Shown: one piece after another, positions 54,596 to 63,868 of the stretch
Layout of the letters: the number at the start of each line of letters is the position of its first letter
How positions within the stretch are numbered: position 1 is the stretch's first letter
Source: Hydrogenophaga sp. PBL-H3
Lineage (GTDB): Bacteria; Pseudomonadota; Gammaproteobacteria; Burkholderiales; Burkholderiaceae_C
DNA length: 64,000 bases
Assembly: GCF_010104355.1 (NCBI RefSeq)
Contig: NZ_CP044972.1
Location: forward strand, 2,728,001-2,792,000
Reading direction: 5' to 3'
Translations under genes and position numbers: made by a program
The notes under the pieces: model-generated
What the model was told of the DNA's origin: nothing
Databases searched by the model: none
What the model saw: the letters and a program-made list of their open reading frames with translations, nothing else

Positions 54596-56376
54596 TGGCC
54601 GTCCCAGGCCACGTCTTCCACAGCGACCTGTGCCTTGCCACTGCGCAGCGCTTGTGTCGCAGGGTGGTCCACCTGACCGTGGCCATCGAGCGCCACCTTG
54701 TAGACCTCACGCGCCACCTGAGCGCTCACATAGCCCTCGCGCACGTCCTCGGCCACCAGATCGAGCTCGCGTTCCAGCGGGCTGCCGAAGCCACCGCCAC
54801 CGCCCGAGAGCATCTTGTAGGCGTCACCGCGCTCCAGCCGCACGTTGAAGATCTTGGCGTTCAAATGGTCGGTCTTCCACTCGCCCTTGTGTCGCACGGC
54901 CAGGCCGTTGCCCATGGCATCGCCACCGCCGTCCAGGCCCCAGGGCTTGCAGTGCACGCGGTCGATGCGGGTGGTGACGGTGAAGGGGCTGAGCGCCTGC
55001 ACCACCATCTCGGCCCCGAGGCCACCGCGGTAGCGGCCGGCACCGGCGCTGTCGCGGCGGATCTCGTACTTCTCCACCAGCACCGGGTACTTGGCCTCGA
55101 GCTGTTCGGTCGGGCTGTTGTGGGTGTCGCCGTCGTTGATGCAGACCGTGACCGACACACCGTCCTCGGTGCTCTTGGCACCCCAGCCACCGCCCAGCGG
55201 GCCGATGCCCACGATGAACAGGCGACCGTCTTCCGGGCTGATGCCGTGGATGTTGGGGAACACCAGATCGGCGTGGTGACCCGCAATCGAACGGTTCGGA
55301 ATCGCCGGCGCGAGCGCCTTGAAGATGGTGTCGATCACCGTCATCGGGAAGGTCATCCACACGCGCATGGGGTAGGGGCGCTCGGCGCTGATCACCGTGC
55401 CCATGGGCATGATGACCTTGAGCGATCGGAAGCTGCCGTCGTTGACCGGGTAGTCGGTGGGCGTGGTGAGGCACTTGTAGGCCACCTGCGCGCAGGCAAT
55501 GCCGGTGGTGAAGCCCGAGTTGTAGAAGCCGCGCACCTGCTTGCTCACGTCCGACAGGTCCACCGTCATCTCGTCGCCTTTGACCGTGACCTTCACGCGG
55601 ATCGGAATGCGCTTGCCGATGTCCAGGCCGTCGTCGTCCATGAACGACTCGGCTTCGTACACACCATCGGGAATCGACAACGTGTTCTTGCGCGCCACGG
55701 CCTCGCTGGAGTCCATGATCTGGCGGATCGACGCGTTCACCGCATCGGCGCCGTAGCGCTGCAGCAGCTCCACGTAGCGGCGTTCGCCGGTGGTGATGGC
55801 GGTGATCTGCGCGCGCAGGTCGCCCAGGGCGCGTTCGGCCAGCCGCACGTTCATCGCGATGATGTCGATCAGGTCCTGGTTCACCACGCCTTCGCGCTGG
55901 TACTTCAGGATCGGGATCTGGATGCCTTCGCTGAAGATGTCGGTCGTCACGTTGCCCAGCGTGCCGCCCACGTCCAGCCAGTGCGCCATGCAGCAGGTGA
56001 AGCCCTCCAACCGACCTTCGTGGAAGATCGGCATCGTGAATGTGAAGTGGTTCAGGTGGCTGCCGGTGGTGTAGGCGTCGTTGGTGACGAGGATGTCGCC
56101 CGGCAGGATGTTCTCGTACCCGAAATGGCGGATCTTCGCCTTGACGGTTTCGGACATGCCGCGGATGAACATCGGCAGACCCAGGCCGATGGAGACTGTG
56201 TCGCCCTCTTTGGTGAACAGGCCCACCGTGAAGTCCAGCGCCTCGTAAATGATGAGGTTGTAGGCGGTGCGCGTGAGGTTGGTCTTCATCTCCTCCGTCA
56301 CGGCGTAGAGGCCGTTGCGGATGATCTCGACGGTGACCGCATCGACGGCCGGGTTCTGGATGTCTTGTGTTTTCAT
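54592..56376 (-). CDS. hyuB: Hydantoinase B/oxoprolinase subunit
   Basis: A 594-residue subunit of the ATP-dependent hydantoinase/oxoprolinase/acetone carboxylase superfamily. It opens AVTVEIIRNGLYAVTEEM; GDILVTNDAYTTGSHLNH and AHWLDVGG contain conserved Asp and His residues that likely bind metal; GGGGGFGSPLERE is near the C terminus. It works with HyuA, whose stop its ATG overlaps. Whether the substrate is a hydantoin, oxoproline or another cyclic amide is not decided by sequence. Confidence 0.92.
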   Translation of the reverse strand: MKTQDIQNPAVDAVTVEIIRNGLYAVTEEMKTNLTRTAYNLIIYEALDFTVGLFTKEGDTVSIGLGLPMFIRGMSETVKAKIRHFGYENILPGDILVTNDAYTTGSHLNHFTFTMPIFHEGRLEGFTCCMAHWLDVGGTLGNVTTDIFSEGIQIPILKYQREGVVNQDLIDIIAMNVRLAERALGDLRAQITAITTGERRYVELLQRYGADAVNASIRQIMDSSEAVARKNTLSIPDGVYEAESFMDDDGLDIGKRIPIRVKVTVKGDEMTVDLSDVSKQVRGFYNSGFTTGIACAQVAYKCLTTPTDYPVNDGSFRSLKVIMPMGTVISAERPYPMRVWMTFPMTVIDTIFKALAPAIPNRSIAGHHADLVFPNIHGISPEDGRLFIVGIGPLGGGWGAKSTEDGVSVTVCINDGDTHNSPTEQLEAKYPVLVEKYEIRRDSAGAGRYRGGLGAEMVVQALSPFTVTTRIDRVHCKPWGLDGGGDAMGNGLAVRHKGEWKTDHLNAKIFNVRLERGDAYKMLSGGGGGFGSPLERELDLVAEDVREGYVSAQVAREVYKVALDGHGQVDHPATQALRSGKAQVAVEDVAWDGQ

Positions 56377-58451
56377 GACCGGTCGTCTCCGATGTTGATT
56401 TGCAGGTTGCCCAGTTCGTCCACGCGCAGCGAATCGCCGGGCTGCACCACCGTGGTGGAGGCGTGTTCTTCGATCAGCGCCGGGCCGTCGATGGCGTTGC
56501 CCGCCAGCAGCAATTCGCGGGTGTAGACGGGGGTGTCGGCCCAGCCGCTGGAGCGGAAATACACCGGCTTGGTGGCCCGCACCGCGCCCGCGTCGGGCGT
56601 GGCGGTTCCGGTGGCCACGCTGTGCTTGGGCGGCTTCTTCATGGTGCCCAGCACCGTCACGCGCAGGCTCACGAGGTCGGCCGGCTCCTTGGGTGCCGAA
56701 GTGCCGTAGCGCACCTTGTGCAGCTCATCGAACTGGCGCTTGATGGCGGAGCGGTCCTTGTCCACGAAAAAGGCGCCAGGCAGGTCCACCGTCACCGCAT
56801 GCTCCTGGCCCACGTAGCGCATGTCGGCGGCGCGTTCGATCACCACGTCTTCGGCTTTGGTGCCCGATTGCGTCAGCGCCGCGCGGCCTTCGTCTTCCAT
56901 CGACTGGTAGAGCGCCTCAATCTCGTCGAACGAGACCTCGTCGAGTTTGCGGAACACCGAGCGCACGTAGTCGTAGCGGCGGTCGGAAAACAACATGCCG
57001 TAGGCGGAGAAGTACCCGGGCGCATACGGAATCAGCACCTTGCGGATGCCGAGCTCGCGGGCGATGGCCGAGGCGTGCAGCGGGCCGGCGCCGCCGTACA
57101 CCACCATGGTGAAGCTGCCAGCGTCCAGGCCGCGCTCGGTGGTCACGGCCTTCACCGCGTGCGACATCTGCGTCACCGCGATGCGCAGGATGCCGTCGGC
57201 CGCGGCGGTGGGGTCCAGGCCCAGCGGGCCGGCAATGCGCTCCTGCATCTGGCGCTGGCAGCCGGCCAGGTCGAGCTTGAGTTCGCCACCCAGAAAGTGG
57301 TCGGCATCCAGGCGGCCGAGCAGCAGGTTGGCATCGGTCACGGTCGGCTCGGTGCCGCCTCGGCCATAGGCCACCGGGCCGGGGATGGAGCCCGCGCTCT
57401 GCGGGCCCACCCGCAAGGCGTTGCCGGTTTCCACGCGGGCGATCGAGCCACCGCCCGTGCCCACCTCGTGGATGTCCATCATCGGAATCTGGATCGGCAG
57501 GGCACGCTCGTAACCACCGATCAGCGCCGAGCCGGTGGTGAGCGGCCGGCCTTCGCTGATCACGCCGGCCTTGGCCGTGGTGCCGCCCATGTCGAAGGCG
57601 ATGGCGTCACCCATGCCGAGCTGCGCGCAGATGGCCTGGGCTCCGATCACGCCCGCCGCCGGGCCAGACTCCAGCATGCGCACGCAGTCGCGCCGCGCAT
57701 GGGCGCTGGGGAACAGGCCGCCGGTGGACTGCACCACGTAAAAGTCGCCCTTGAAGCCCTGGGTGCTCAGGTGCTGCTCCAGCTCACCTAGGTAGGCCGA
57801 GACGCGCGGGCCCACGTAGGCGTTGGCCACTGCGGTGGAGACGCGTTCGAACTCGCGGTACTCCTGGCTCAGCTCGTGCGAGGCGCAGACGAAGGCGCCC
57901 GGCAGTTCTTCCTGCAGGATCTGCTTGACGCGCTGCTCGTGCGCGGGGTTGCGGTACGAATGCAGCAGCAGCACGGCCACCGCCTCGATGCCCTGGCCGC
58001 GCAGGTCCTTCGCCAGCTCGCGCACGGCCGCCTCGTCCAGCGCTTTGTGGGTGCTGCCGTCGGCGCGCAGACGCTCGGCCACCTCGAAGCGCAGCGAGCG
58101 CTTCACCAGTGGCTGGTGCTTGTTGAAAAAGAGGTTGTAGGCATCGGGGCGGTTGACACGGCCGATCTCGTAGATGTCGCGGAAGCCTTCGGTGATCAGC
58201 AGCGCGGTGTTGGCGCCGTTGCGCTCCAGCAAGGTGTTGATGGCGATGGTGGAGCCGTGCAGGAACAGGTTGCCGTCTTTCAGGTCGATGCTGGCGCTGT
58301 CCAGCGTGGCCTGGATGCCGTTGACCAGCTGGCCGTGGGTGGACAGGGCTTTGCCGAACAGCAGCTTGCCGGTGGCTTCGTCAAAAGCCGCCATGTCGGT
58401 GAAGGTGCCGCCGATGTCGACGGCGACCCGCAATTGGGGGGTGTTGCTCAT
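56373..58451 (-). CDS. hyuA: Hydantoinase A/oxoprolinase subunit
   Basis: A 692-residue ATP-binding subunit with an actin-like fold. The phosphate motif VAVDIGGTFTDMAAFD is at the N terminus, HGSTIAINTLLERNGA and LESGPAAGVIGAQAI follow, and AFDMGGTTAKAG is the second phosphate loop. It phosphorylates the substrate or intermediate that HyuB handles. It follows the FAH-family gene after 26 bases. Confidence 0.93.
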   Translation of the reverse strand: MSNTPQLRVAVDIGGTFTDMAAFDEATGKLLFGKALSTHGQLVNGIQATLDSASIDLKDGNLFLHGSTIAINTLLERNGANTALLITEGFRDIYEIGRVNRPDAYNLFFNKHQPLVKRSLRFEVAERLRADGSTHKALDEAAVRELAKDLRGQGIEAVAVLLLHSYRNPAHEQRVKQILQEELPGAFVCASHELSQEYREFERVSTAVANAYVGPRVSAYLGELEQHLSTQGFKGDFYVVQSTGGLFPSAHARRDCVRMLESGPAAGVIGAQAICAQLGMGDAIAFDMGGTTAKAGVISEGRPLTTGSALIGGYERALPIQIPMMDIHEVGTGGGSIARVETGNALRVGPQSAGSIPGPVAYGRGGTEPTVTDANLLLGRLDADHFLGGELKLDLAGCQRQMQERIAGPLGLDPTAAADGILRIAVTQMSHAVKAVTTERGLDAGSFTMVVYGGAGPLHASAIARELGIRKVLIPYAPGYFSAYGMLFSDRRYDYVRSVFRKLDEVSFDEIEALYQSMEDEGRAALTQSGTKAEDVVIERAADMRYVGQEHAVTVDLPGAFFVDKDRSAIKRQFDELHKVRYGTSAPKEPADLVSLRVTVLGTMKKPPKHSVATGTATPDAGAVRATKPVYFRSSGWADTPVYTRELLLAGNAIDGPALIEEHASTTVVQPGDSLRVDELGNLQINIGDDRS

Positions 58452-58477
58452 GGGGTGTTCTCTCGGAGGGAGTGCGT

Positions 58478-59341
58478 TCAGGAGGCGGAGTGGTCGGTGC
58501 CGATGCGGTTGCGCAGCACGCCCAGGCCGGTGATCTCGACCTCGGCCACATCGCCTTCCTTCATGTAGAGCGGCGGCTCGCGGCGGTCGCCCACGCCACC
58601 CGGGGTGCCGGTGGCGATCACATCGCCGGGCGAGAGCGGTGTGAAGCGCGACACATAGGCCACGATGGTCGGAATGTCGAAGATCAGGTCGCCCACGCTG
58701 GCGTGTTGCACCACCTGGCCGTTGACGCGTGTCTCCAGCGTGAGCGCGGTCACATCGGGCACCTCGTCGCGGCTCACCAGCACCGGGCCGAAAGGCGCGG
58801 TGCCGGGGAAGTTCTTGCCGGGTGTGAACTGGTGCGTGTGTTTCTGCCAGTCGCGCACGCTCACGTCGTTGAAGCAGGCGTAACCGGCGATGTGCTCGAA
58901 GGCCTTCTCTTTGGCGATGTGCCGGCCACCCTTGCCGATGACAAAAGCGAGTTCACCTTCCCAGTCAAAGCGCTCCGAGAACGCGGGGCGCAGCACCACG
59001 TCCTCGTGCGCGGCCAGGCTGTCGTTGAAGCGCAGGAACAGCGAGGGGTACTCGCTGTCGGCGCGTTTGGTCTCGGCCACGTGGCTCTTGTAGTTCAAGC
59101 CCACGCAGATCAGCTTGCCGGGGTTGGGGATCACGGGCAGCAGCCGAACCTGCGCGGGCGTGAGCGCCTCTCCGCTGGCCAGGGCAGCCTCGGCCAGCGC
59201 TTGCAGGGCATCGGCGGCGATCACGGCCTTGAGGTCGGCGAACCGGGCCTGGAAGTCGGCCGGCGCGCGGCGGTACTGGCCCGCTCCGTCCACCACGCCG
59301 TAGCTGGCCTGGCCATTGATTTCAAAGCTTGCGTAACGCAT
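58478..59341 (-). CDS. Fumarylacetoacetate hydrolase family protein
   Basis: A 287-residue FAH-fold enzyme, a metal-dependent C-C hydrolase, isomerase or decarboxylase. KLICVGLNYKSHVAET, FLRFNDSLAAHEDVVLRP and DWEGELAFVIGKGGR with the acidic metal ligands, and VIATGTPGGVG near the end, are typical. First gene of the six-gene operon; it may process the ring-opened acid. Divergent from a LysR gene. Confidence 0.9.
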   Translation of the reverse strand: MRYASFEINGQASYGVVDGAGQYRRAPADFQARFADLKAVIAADALQALAEAALASGEALTPAQVRLLPVIPNPGKLICVGLNYKSHVAETKRADSEYPSLFLRFNDSLAAHEDVVLRPAFSERFDWEGELAFVIGKGGRHIAKEKAFEHIAGYACFNDVSVRDWQKHTHQFTPGKNFPGTAPFGPVLVSRDEVPDVTALTLETRVNGQVVQHASVGDLIFDIPTIVAYVSRFTPLSPGDVIATGTPGGVGDRREPPLYMKEGDVAEVEITGLGVLRNRIGTDHSAS

Positions 59342-59401
59342 GAGGTGCCTCTCCGGTAGATCTCGTTGTGATGGGGGTGGAGTCTAGGGAGGCACCCGAC
59401 A

Positions 59402-59431
59402 TCTGAATAGAATGCAAACTGAGATTTCAGA
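59402..59431. promoter_or_regulatory. Possible LysR operator (TCTGAA-N18-TTCAGA)
   Basis: Inverted halves TCTGAA and TTCAGA lie in the 128-base gap between the FAH-family gene and its divergent LysR gene. The spacing is longer than the normal T-N11-A core, so this is tentative. Confidence 0.35.
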
Positions 59432-59469
59432 CATGCCATTTTTGGCATATCAAAGCCGACGGAGAACCC

Positions 59470-60387
59470 ATGAACCCGAACGACTTCCGGCTCTTTCTCG
59501 AAGTGGCCGAACTCGGCAGCTTCACCAAGGTCGCCGCGCAGCGCCAGACGGTGCAGTCCCACATCAGCCGACAGATCAGCGAACTGGAATCTGCCTGTGG
59601 CGGCGCGCTGTTCCGGCGCACCGGGCGGGGCGTGGTGCTCACCGATCTGGGCCAGCACATCGAAACCCGCGTGCGCAACTGGCTGCGCGACACGGACCAG
59701 TTGCTGGCCGACATCCGCACCGATGCCGGCGAGCCGATGGGCGAGGTCAAGCTCGGCATCCTGCCCTCGGCAGCGCACCCGCTGATGACCCGGCTCTACC
59801 TGCGCCTGCAGGCCGAGTTCCCGAAGATCAAGCTCAACATCCGCGAGGGACAAGGCGGCGAGCTCGATGCGCTGCTGGACACGGGCAGCGTTGACATGGC
59901 CGTGCTGTTTCGCTACCAGAAGCCGGCCAGCCCCGACGAAAAGCTGCTGGCCACCGTGGGCACCTACCTGGTGTCGCGGGTGGGCGACCCCCTCACCCGA
60001 GGTGAGGCGGTTGACTTCAGCAAGCTCGAAGGCCTGCGCCTGGTGCTGCCGCGCAGACCCGCGCACTGGCGCTCCGTGCTGGACGAAACCGCTCGGGGCA
60101 AAGGCTTCACGTTGCAGGCCGAGGTGGAGGCCGACTCCTTGCGTGTGCAAAAAGAGCTTGTGGCCCACACCGCTCACCTGTACTCACTGCTCGGCCCCTT
60201 TTCGATCGCCGACGAACTGCGATCGGGACGCCTGCAAGCGGCGCGCATCGTCAACCCGGACTGCCGACGCCACGTGACGCTGTCCCTGCCCAAGCAGGGG
60301 CAGTTGACGGCCGCCAGCAAGATCGTTGCCCGGTTGATCACGGACCTGGTGGAGAGCTGGGGAAATCGGTTGAGCGAACCTGAATGA
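59470..60387 (+). CDS. LysR-family transcriptional regulator
   Basis: A 305-residue regulator. The helix-turn-helix is FRLFLEVAELGSFTKVAAQRQTVQSHISRQISELESACG and the effector domain follows (MGEVKLGILPSAAHPL). Its position suggests control of the divergent hydantoinase operon. Its stop overlaps the first ATG of the next frame. Confidence 0.92.
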   Translation: MNPNDFRLFLEVAELGSFTKVAAQRQTVQSHISRQISELESACGGALFRRTGRGVVLTDLGQHIETRVRNWLRDTDQLLADIRTDAGEPMGEVKLGILPSAAHPLMTRLYLRLQAEFPKIKLNIREGQGGELDALLDTGSVDMAVLFRYQKPASPDEKLLATVGTYLVSRVGDPLTRGEAVDFSKLEGLRLVLPRRPAHWRSVLDETARGKGFTLQAEVEADSLRVQKELVAHTAHLYSLLGPFSIADELRSGRLQAARIVNPDCRRHVTLSLPKQGQLTAASKIVARLITDLVESWGNRLSEPE

Positions 60388-62408
60388 TGTCTCGCGAACC
60401 TCAAGTCGACCCACCGCCGGACCCGACAAACGGGTGCGACGGTTTGGATAGGACAATCGACCGGATGCACCTCACGACAGTCTCCCCAGCGCTCGGGCTA
60501 CTCCCTGAGCGCAGGCGCATGACGTTTGCGCTGCTGTTCTCGCTGGTGTTCCACGCAGTGCTGCTGGGTCTGACCTTCGGTGGCCAGGGCATCGGCCTGC
60601 CGGGCTTCGGCTTCCCTTGGCAAGACCGGCGGATCGAGGTGCCCAACCTTCGCATCCTGCTGAATGCAGCACGGGGCACGGCAGCTGAGCCGTCGACCGA
60701 GCCGGTGGCGGAGCCGCTGCCGCCGGTGCAGGCTGTGGCGCAGAAAGCGCCCATGCCCGAAGCCGCATCGCCACCGGCTCCACCAGTTCCTCCAGCTCCA
60801 GCTCCAGCTCCAGCGTCCAGCGAAAGCGCGACCGCGCCCAGCGCCCCTCAGCCGACCGACCAACCCGCTGCGGTGGCGCTGGTTGAGCGCGCCGCACCAG
60901 AGGAACAGCAGCAGGAAGTCGCCAGGCGGGAGCTTGAGCGTCTCGAAGCTGCGCAACGGGAAGTGGCCAGAGAGGCGGCGGCGAAACAGGAAGCGGAAGC
61001 GGCCTTGCAAGAGGCCGCGCGGCTTGAAGCCGCGAAGCTGGAGCTTGAGCGGCTGGAAGCGGCTCGGCAAGAGCTTGCGCTGCAGGCTGCAGCGCAGGAG
61101 TCTGCCCGGCAGGAGCAGGCGCGGCAGGCACTGGCTCAGGTGGAAGCCACCCGACTGGAAGCCGAACGCCAGGCATCGGCACAACAAGAAGCGGCGCAAG
61201 TTGAAAGCGCACGGCTGGAGATCGAGCGCCAGGGCGCGGCTCGCCGCAAGGCGGCAGAGCTTGAAGCGACGCGGCAGGAGACCGCCCGCCAGGCAGCCGC
61301 GCAGGCCGAAGCCGCACAGCGGGTGGAGGCCGAACGGCAACGGGCCGAGCGCCAGGCGGCGGCGCAGCAAGAGGCCAGCCAACAGGAGGTCGCCCGCGCA
61401 GAAGCGGCCCGGCGACTTGAGGCAGAACGCATCGAGACCGAGCGGCAGGCCGCCGCGCAGCTGGAAGCCGCACAACAGGAAGCCGCCCGCCTGCAGGCGC
61501 AGCGCGCCGAGGCAACGCGGCTGGAGGCCCAGCGTCAAGCAGCGGCCCGGCAAGAAGCCACCCGACAGGAAGCCGCTCGCCGGCAGGCGGAACAGGCCGA
61601 AGCCGCGCAGCGGCTGGAGGCCGAGCGCCAGGAGGCTGCGCGGGTGAATGCCGAACGCCAGGCCGCTGCGCAGCAAGCAGCAACGCAGCGGGAAGCCGAC
61701 CGCCAACAGGCCGCACAGGCCGAAGCCACGCGGCAGGAAGCCGCCCGCCAGACAGCGGCCCAACAAGCGACCGCCCAGCAGGAAGCAGCGTCTCGCCAGC
61801 AAGCAGCGCAGGCCGAGGCCACGCGGCAAGAAGGCGAACGCCAGGCCGCCGCGCAACAGGCGGCCGCCCAGCAGGAGGCGGCCTCCCGCCAGCAGGCCGC
61901 GCCATCCGAGGCCGCACGCCTGCAGGCCGAGCGGCAGGAGGCGCAAGCCAGACGGGAAGAGCGGCTGCGCGCCATCGGACGGCAACTGAACGAAGAAGCC
62001 GACCGGCGCGACGCGGCCGCGGCTGCGGCGCGCCAGTTGCCCTATTCGCTGAGCACCGCGCGCCGGGCCCGGCTTTTCGGGCGCTCAGACCCCAACGCCG
62101 AGCTCATCCGGTATGCAGAGGCCTGGGCGCGCAAGATCCAGATGAACATGACCATCGACCTGGTCCGCGAAGCGGCGAAACAGCCCCACACCCAGCCCGT
62201 GGTGACGGTGGCCATTCGCAGCGATGGCACGGTGGAGTCGGTGACCCTGGTTCGCTCCAGCGGCGTCGCGGCGATCGACGAGGCCATACCGCGCATCGTG
62301 CACAGCCAGGCGAACTATCCGGCGTTTTCACCCGCCCTGGCCAGCGAGTACGACGTGGTCGAAATTCGCCGCACCTGGCATTTTGATGTGGCCGTGCGCC
62401 TGTACTGA
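60384..62408 (+). CDS. TonB/TolA-like envelope-spanning protein with long helical region
   Basis: Up to 674 residues. A membrane helix (MTFALLFSLVFHAVLLGLTF, about 46-65) is followed by a Pro-rich stretch (about 110-160) and some 370 residues made almost only of Ala, Gln, Glu, Arg and Leu in coiled-coil or single-helix pattern (QAAAQQEAA-type units). The last about 100 residues are a TonB-C-like domain (VTVAIRSDGTVESVTLVRSSG, AIDEAIPRIV). It resembles TolA in layout and TonB in the tail. The start may be the ATG at 60465 or 60519, since nothing before the helix is conserved in character. exbB/exbD are not here. Confidence 0.82.
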   Translation: MMSREPQVDPPPDPTNGCDGLDRTIDRMHLTTVSPALGLLPERRRMTFALLFSLVFHAVLLGLTFGGQGIGLPGFGFPWQDRRIEVPNLRILLNAARGTAAEPSTEPVAEPLPPVQAVAQKAPMPEAASPPAPPVPPAPAPAPASSESATAPSAPQPTDQPAAVALVERAAPEEQQQEVARRELERLEAAQREVAREAAAKQEAEAALQEAARLEAAKLELERLEAARQELALQAAAQESARQEQARQALAQVEATRLEAERQASAQQEAAQVESARLEIERQGAARRKAAELEATRQETARQAAAQAEAAQRVEAERQRAERQAAAQQEASQQEVARAEAARRLEAERIETERQAAAQLEAAQQEAARLQAQRAEATRLEAQRQAAARQEATRQEAARRQAEQAEAAQRLEAERQEAARVNAERQAAAQQAATQREADRQQAAQAEATRQEAARQTAAQQATAQQEAASRQQAAQAEATRQEGERQAAAQQAAAQQEAASRQQAAPSEAARLQAERQEAQARREERLRAIGRQLNEEADRRDAAAAAARQLPYSLSTARRARLFGRSDPNAELIRYAEAWARKIQMNMTIDLVREAAKQPHTQPVVTVAIRSDGTVESVTLVRSSGVAAIDEAIPRIVHSQANYPAFSPALASEYDVVEIRRTWHFDVAVRLY

Positions 62409-62412
62409 CCCC

Positions 62413-62510
62413 TCGTCCACAGACCCTGCGGTCATCGCCCGATTTTTAAGCACCCTGCGCCCAGCCAGCCGGGCTGCGGGCTGCGGCGGTTGTCCACCCC
62501 GTTATCCACA
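62413..62510. other. Cluster of DnaA-box-like sequences
   Basis: One perfect DnaA box (TTATCCACA, 62502-62510) and two near matches (TCGTCCACA at about 62414, TTGTCCACC at about 62490) fall within 100 bases of intergenic DNA between two convergent genes. Three matches could be chance, and no AT-rich unwinding element is seen. Confidence 0.3.
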
Positions 62511-62536
62511 GCGTAGGGCACAGTCTCTGTGCGCAA

Positions 62537-63658
62537 CTACGACAGCGACAGCATGTGCCCCACCCGAGCGTCTCCCCGCCCGCCCAGCACCAGCGCGTGG
62601 GCGGCTTGCACGGCGGCCGCTCCGCTGTGGTGCTGCACCACCACCCAGGGCGCGGCGGGCTGACTCACCTGGGCCATGAAAGCGTGCCAGGCGCGGGCCA
62701 TGCGCTCGTTGAACCCGGCAGCACCCCAGTCACCGTGGCGCTTCTTGGCTTGCGCCGGCGCGAAGAACAGCACCGGGCGCGGACCTGCGAGGTTGCGTCC
62801 ACCAGCAAGCTGGTCCACATGGGTGCCGCCGATGGAGCAGCTGTAGGCCAGCGCGCTGAATCGGCTGTGGATGGCCTGGCGCAGCGCGCCGTTGCCGGCG
62901 AAGTCCACGTACACGCAAGGTGTGTCCTGTGGCAACTGGTCGAGCTGGTCGTAGGTGAGCACGCGGCTGTACACGCCCAGGCTTTCGCAAAACGCCACAT
63001 TGCCCGCCGAGGTGAGGCCCACCACCTCCACTTCGGGCCGTTGTGCGAGCTGGGCGGCCGTGGCATACGCGGTCTTGCTGCTGGCCGACGACAGCAGCAT
63101 CACGCCGCGCTTGCCGCCCTGGTTCGCACCAAAAAAATCGTTGTCGGCCAGAAAATCGTCGATCAGCCACGCGGTGAGGAAGAGCGGGCGCAGCAAGGCC
63201 TGCAGCGGCTCGGTGGCTGGGTCGTGCAGCGGGTCCACCGCGCAGCGCAGGTAGTGGTTGTAGACCGGGTGCAGCGCGGCACGGTGCGGTGCGCCGTCAA
63301 AAAAGCCCTCGGGCGACACGCGCGCGGGCTTGAGCACGGTGTGTGAGGCCATGGGCCAGTAGCCGTACAGGCGCTCGCCCACGGCAACGCCGGCGCACTG
63401 CGTCTGCTCCACCACGCCGAAGCCCCACACCGGCACCACGCCCCACGCGGCCTGGTCTGCGGCCTGGGGCGAGACAGGAAAGAACTGCCAGTAGTTCATC
63501 GTGTCGCCGAAGGCGGCATAGGTGATGTTGTTGGAGGTGTAGGCAAAGTGCTCGATACGCACGCGGATTTCGCCTTCCGCCAAGGGTGCGTCGTGCAACT
63601 GCACGGTGCGGGTGGTGGCGAACTGGTCCTTTCGGACCTGGAACTGCAATGTGGTCAT
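62537..63658 (-). CDS. DUF2855 family protein (MDR/zinc-less reductase-like)
   Basis: A 373-residue protein of DUF2855, remotely like medium-chain dehydrogenases. It opens MTTLQFQVRKDQ, with IEHFAYTSNNITYAAFGD and WQFFP near the N terminus and GVMLLSSASSKTAYATA as a probable nucleotide-binding region. The function is unknown. I used the ATG at 63658, as the longer frame begins in an intergenic stretch. It converges on the TonB-like gene. Confidence 0.85.
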   Translation of the reverse strand: MTTLQFQVRKDQFATTRTVQLHDAPLAEGEIRVRIEHFAYTSNNITYAAFGDTMNYWQFFPVSPQAADQAAWGVVPVWGFGVVEQTQCAGVAVGERLYGYWPMASHTVLKPARVSPEGFFDGAPHRAALHPVYNHYLRCAVDPLHDPATEPLQALLRPLFLTAWLIDDFLADNDFFGANQGGKRGVMLLSSASSKTAYATAAQLAQRPEVEVVGLTSAGNVAFCESLGVYSRVLTYDQLDQLPQDTPCVYVDFAGNGALRQAIHSRFSALAYSCSIGGTHVDQLAGGRNLAGPRPVLFFAPAQAKKRHGDWGAAGFNERMARAWHAFMAQVSQPAAPWVVVQHHSGAAAVQAAHALVLGGRGDARVGHMLSLS

Positions 63659-63868
63659 GGTGGGCCTGCGGGGTGGTGACGGGCATTGCCATGTTGCACC
63701 CGTCTGAGCGCTTGGGTTGTCACGCGCGTTGCGGGCCCGACCAAGGTTGCGGTGGGTGCCCTCCGCAGGTACCGGCTCAATCCATGTGAACCCGGGACAC
63801 GGTTTCAATGGAACGCGGGCAAGAGGATGATGCGGTGCAACAGCAATTTTCAGGGAGCCCGCCCCTCC

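Noticed and set aside
60472-61985. Two long open frames (481 and 495 codons) on the minus strand
   Set aside because: They are antisense to the repetitive Ala/Gln/Glu/Arg-rich part of the TonB-like gene; their composition (Pro/Arg- or Leu/Arg-rich) and lack of any family motif show that they are by-products of biased codons.
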